Assembly (NCBI GenBank): GCA_028565635.1
Contig: JAOXYB010021158.1
Span: forward strand, 1 to 11,897
DNA: 11,897 nt
Reading direction: 5' to 3'
Origin: Phoronis ovalis
Lineage: Eukaryota > Phoronida > Phoronidae
The translations under genes were made by a program, and so were the position numbers. This document shows, in pieces, positions 9,163 to 11,897 of this stretch. The notes under the pieces were generated by a model. That model made no database searches and was not told where the DNA came from. It worked only from the letters and a program-made list of their open reading frames with translations. Within the stretch, counting starts at the first letter, position 1. Each line of letters begins with the position of its first letter.

Positions 9163-9786
9163 GTAAGTAGTAGTAGAGGGTGATCAGTACTTTCTAACTA
9201 ACAAAATGTATTCCAGTGACGTTTTTGAATGTCAGCGGTCTCTTAAATGCTCAAGCTGTGACAATTCTTTGTTCTAATTATTTTTAGTCATACTCTATAT
9301 ATATATTATATGAACACGTGTCATTAAGAAAGATATGAGGTGGTGGTGATGAACTGTTTAAATCTTGACGTGTGGTGATTTTATTCAATCTGTCTTTTTG
9401 CTTCAATGGTTGCTTCATTCAGTTTTAAAAACTTTTAATTTTCAGCTTTTGTTATTTAATAAATTAACACATTACATGTATCCTTCTTATAGAGCGATTA
9501 TGACAATTGCCCTATCTAATAGTGTAAACTTACTATTTGTATAAATTCTGTATGAATACATGAATGTGTAAATACTTAAGTGTTAACGGATACTTATTTA
9601 TGTGTACATTTGTTATTCTGTCTGTATACATCATAATAATCAGTATCAGCATTTTTAATGTGGTTGTTTATAAAAGTTGGATGGTCATACGAATACATAA
9701 ACCCAATGATCTTGAATCAAACTGAATCTAACTATACTAGTGGCCATGTATAGCTATGTGTGGTGTAACGCACAGGTGTCTAGCGC

Positions 9787-9800
9787 TGTGTGTGTGTGTG
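9787..9800. repeat. (TG)7 microsatellite
   Basis: Seven perfect TG dinucleotides are followed by an imperfect extension CGTACGTGTGATGTGTGT to about 9818. It is a simple repeat with no further meaning visible. Confidence 0.85.
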
Positions 9801-10060
9801 CGTACGTGTGATGTGTGTCTAAATTGATGGAAAACGACACGGGTCTTGGGGGGACACCGTGACTTTTGAGTCAGCACATATAGCCACAAGTGAGAACAAC
9901 AAAACTAGAAACGATGTATACAGTGGTGTACTGTTATAGATTGTTTGATTGAAATAGGTTTGTACATTGTAATTATTACTATTTTCAAAATGTTATCCTT
10001 TCCTTAGGCAAACACAAACTATATATCTTAAAATTTTTCCCTTTATCCGACACTTACCTA

Positions 10061-10107
10061 TATGAACCCGTCGTATACGGGTCCCCCTGCTAGTTCATAA
10101 TAACTAG
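10061..10107. repeat. Nested hairpin cluster, possible transposon end
   Basis: Three stems overlap. An outer stem pairs TATGAAC (10061-10067) with GTTCATA (10093-10099). An inner stem pairs ACCCGT (10066-10071) with ACGGGT (10077-10082). A second small stem pairs CTAGTT (10090-10095) with AACTAG (10102-10107). The CCCGT-loop-ACGGG block followed by a C-run and GCTAGT resembles, from general memory, the ends of short retroposed elements in several invertebrate genomes. The element type is not established. Confidence 0.45.
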
Positions 10108-11041
10108 AGTCCGCATCCAAAGTGTGTCATTTCCCGTCATTTTCAGTACAAAACAGCTAGGCCATTATAATACAAATAACATGATCTAAAAGATCCACTT
10201 AAGTCACTGGTTAGATTCAGTTTGATGCAAGATTAGTTTGAACATGGCCCATCGAGTCCCTCAAACATTATTGTTCCGTACGTACGTTTTAATATCCGAT
10301 ATACTTAAATAAAAGCTAAAAGTCCATATAACGTATCTCAGAGGCGTTACCAGTATTTTAAAATTTCTTGGTATAATTATAATTAAGTCAATATTTATTT
10401 TTTGGTTAGATGGGAGGTTTAAAATCCCATAAAACAAAACCTATACACAATATTTATGTTTTAATTTCTGTATGTAATTGTATTGTATATGTTCTTATAA
10501 ATTTTGTATTTTGAGGGCGGTGTTGCTCCTTGTCCTATCTTTTTTTGCAATAATGGTGTGCCAAACAAATATTAAGTAACACATTCAAATAAAAGACATA
10601 TTAATCATTTTAGTTGCAAGCAATTGTAACCGACTGGAACATGAATACTGCAGGCAGATAATTCAGATGTGGATAAATTATAAAAAAACTTAAGAGTAAT
10701 TTAGTACTTACAAAGACGAATGTGTTTTAATAATTAATTTTTATAAGAAGAAGAAGAATCAAGTATTAATTAGATGAAGACACATGACTGTTGCGCGTTT
10801 TAGTTAAAAGGATAGAATTTATGAAATTACTTAAAATTATACACTTGTACTTTAGAACAACAGATCTTATCAATAAATAAGTATATCAATAGAATAACTA
10901 TTAAGCATGTAGCTGCCGCAGTCAAGTATTCTGATATGGAATTTAAGGTCTACTTTTTTATTCATATTCCTATAATAATCTTGAGGCATTTACAGTTTCT
11001 TGAAAGGAAGTATGAAAAACAGACAAAAACAATGTTTTCGC

Positions 11042-11897
11042 ATCTGCAATATAATGTAACAACAAGCTATGTATCTGCAATATAATGTAACAACAAGCTA
11101 TGCATCTGCAATATAATGTAACAACAAGCTATGTATCTGCAATATAATGTAACAACAAGCTATGTATCTGCTAGAAATGTAACAACAAGCTATGTATCTG
11201 TAATATAATGTAACAACAAGCTATGTATCTGCAATATAATGTAACAACAAGCTATGTATCTGCTAGAAATGTAACAACAAGCTATGTATCTATAATATAA
11301 TGTAACAACAAGCTATGTATCTGCAATATAATGTAACAACAAGCTATGTATCTGCAATATAATGTAGCAACAAGCTATGTATCTGCTAGAAATGTAACAA
11401 CAAACTATGTATCTGTAATATAATATAACAACAAGCTATGTATCTGCAATATAATGTAACAACAAGCTATGTATCTGTAATATAATGTAACAACAAGCTA
11501 TGTATCTGTAATATAATGTAACAACAAGCTATGTATCTGCAATATAATGTAACAACAAGCTATGTATCTGCTAGAAATGTAACAACAAGCTATGTATCTG
11601 TAATATAATGTAACAACAAGCTATGTATCTGCAATATAATGTAACAACAAGCTATGTATCTGCTAGAAATGTAACAACAAGCTATGTATCTGTAATATAA
11701 TGTAACAACAAGCTATGTATCTGCAATATAATGTAACAACAAGCTATGTATCTGCTAGAAATGTAACAACAAGCTATATATGTATCTGCAATATAATGTA
11801 ACAACAAGCTATGTATCTGTAATATAATGTAACAACAAGCTATGTATCTGCTAGAAATGTAACAACAAGCTATGTATCTGTAATATAATGTAACAAC
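11042..11897. repeat. 31/30-bp tandem minisatellite with three-unit higher-order pattern
   Basis: There are 28 units, the last cut by the window edge. Each ends in the shared block TAACAACAAGCTATGT and differs in the first half: type A ATCTGCAATATAATG (31 bp), type B ATCTGTAATATAATG (31 bp), type C ATCTGCTAGAAATG (30 bp). The order is AAAACBACBAACBABBACBACBACABCB. One C unit (11750-11783) is 34 bp through an extra ATAT. Units are nearly identical, which points to recent unequal exchange or slippage. As 31 and 30 bp together are not a steady multiple of three, coding is unlikely. Confidence 0.97.

Larger units (their letters stand above)
8904..9168 (+). repeat. Tandem duplication of about 130 bp at the 3' end of the gene
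   Basis: Copy 1 is 8904-9033 and copy 2 is about 9034-9168, head to tail with an offset of 130 bases. The first 39 bases are identical (both include TTGGGGATATCCAATTAC). Later parts differ by scattered substitutions and a small indel. Copy 1 holds the last codons of the +1-frame tail and its TAA. Copy 2 acquires a stop within 13 codons and is presumably untranslated. Confidence 0.85.
9709..10233. repeat. Inverted repeat pair, 24-bp arms, 477-bp spacer
   Basis: The left arm 9709-9732 (ATCTTGAATCAAACTG and onward) and the right arm 10210-10233 are reverse complements at 23 of 24 positions; the one mismatch is at left-arm position 9715. Such a match is very unlikely by chance. The arms could be terminal inverted repeats of a small non-autonomous DNA transposon, but I see no target-site duplication next to them. 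The spacer has no coding capacity. Confidence 0.75.
9169..11041 (+). other. AT-rich intergenic or 3' flanking DNA without a convincing gene
   Basis: No long open frame appears on either strand and I see no tRNA or rRNA. The stretch holds a (TA)n-like run near 9296-9310, a (TG)7 microsatellite at 9787-9800, a 24-bp inverted repeat pair (9709-9732 and 10210-10233), hairpins at 10061-10107, an AAG run at about 10745-10758, and AATAAA hexamers at 9458, 10308 and 10588. None of these defines a gene. Confidence 0.6.

Noticed and set aside
10273-10288. CGTACGTACG palindrome as a binding site
   Set aside because: A short self-complementary word with no second copy and no promoter context.
11042-11897. 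CRISPR array
   Set aside because: Units are contiguous variants of one sequence without unique spacers, and the window is clearly eukaryotic.
11042-11897. Repeat protein coding region
   Set aside because: Unit lengths of 31, 30 and 34 bp break the frame continually, and each unit brings stop codons in several frames.

Overview
The window looks like nuclear DNA of an invertebrate animal. It has spliceosomal exons with GT-AG junctions, an AT-rich NACHT-type immune-receptor gene, a decayed Ty3/Gypsy retrotransposon, AATAAA signals and a minisatellite array. Nothing fixes the species. Very large NACHT-gene families are known in molluscs, annelids, cnidarians, echinoderms and amphioxus, and a mollusc or other lophotrochozoan is a reasonable guess, no more.

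Layout. (1) Positions 1 to about 1740 are the 3' end of a Ty3/Gypsy element on the + strand: the zinc-binding, DD35E catalytic and C-terminal parts of integrase, a proline-rich tail, a polypurine tract and a 3' LTR of about 300 bp. Its reading frame is broken at three places at least. This stretch is visibly GC-richer than what follows. (2) 1741-2311 is non-coding and reads as the end of an intron. (3) 2312-2510 is a short exon, 2511-2785 a phase-2 GT-AG intron, and 2786-8768 one giant exon. Together they encode about 2,060 residues of an NLR-like protein: linker, NACHT ATPase with Walker A, Walker B and sensor motifs, winged-helix region, then some 1,400 residues of divergent repeats. The 5' exons, which should hold any N-terminal signalling domain, are outside the window. 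(4) The stop at 8766-8768 falls inside a repeat unit, and the next 86 codons, to 9024, are open in the +1 frame and continue the repeat pattern. This suggests a one-base frameshift in this allele or assembly. (5) The end of that reading frame is tandemly duplicated (8904-9033 and 9034-9168). (6) 9169-11041 has no convincing gene, but holds a 24-bp near-perfect inverted repeat (9709-9732 and 10210-10233) and a nested hairpin cluster near 10061-10107 that may mark a short transposon end. (7) 11042-11897 is a minisatellite of 31/30-bp units with a visible three-unit higher-order order, running off the window edge.

How the parts relate. The only host gene is the NLR-like one. The retrotransposon lies upstream of its first visible exon, in the same orientation, probably within an intron, and can no longer encode a working integrase. 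The point most worth following up is the C-terminal region of the NLR-like protein. About fourteen times it repeats a two-strand pattern whose second strand often ends in Ile-Pro, commonly at 70 to 100 residue intervals, and I do not recognise it as a named domain.
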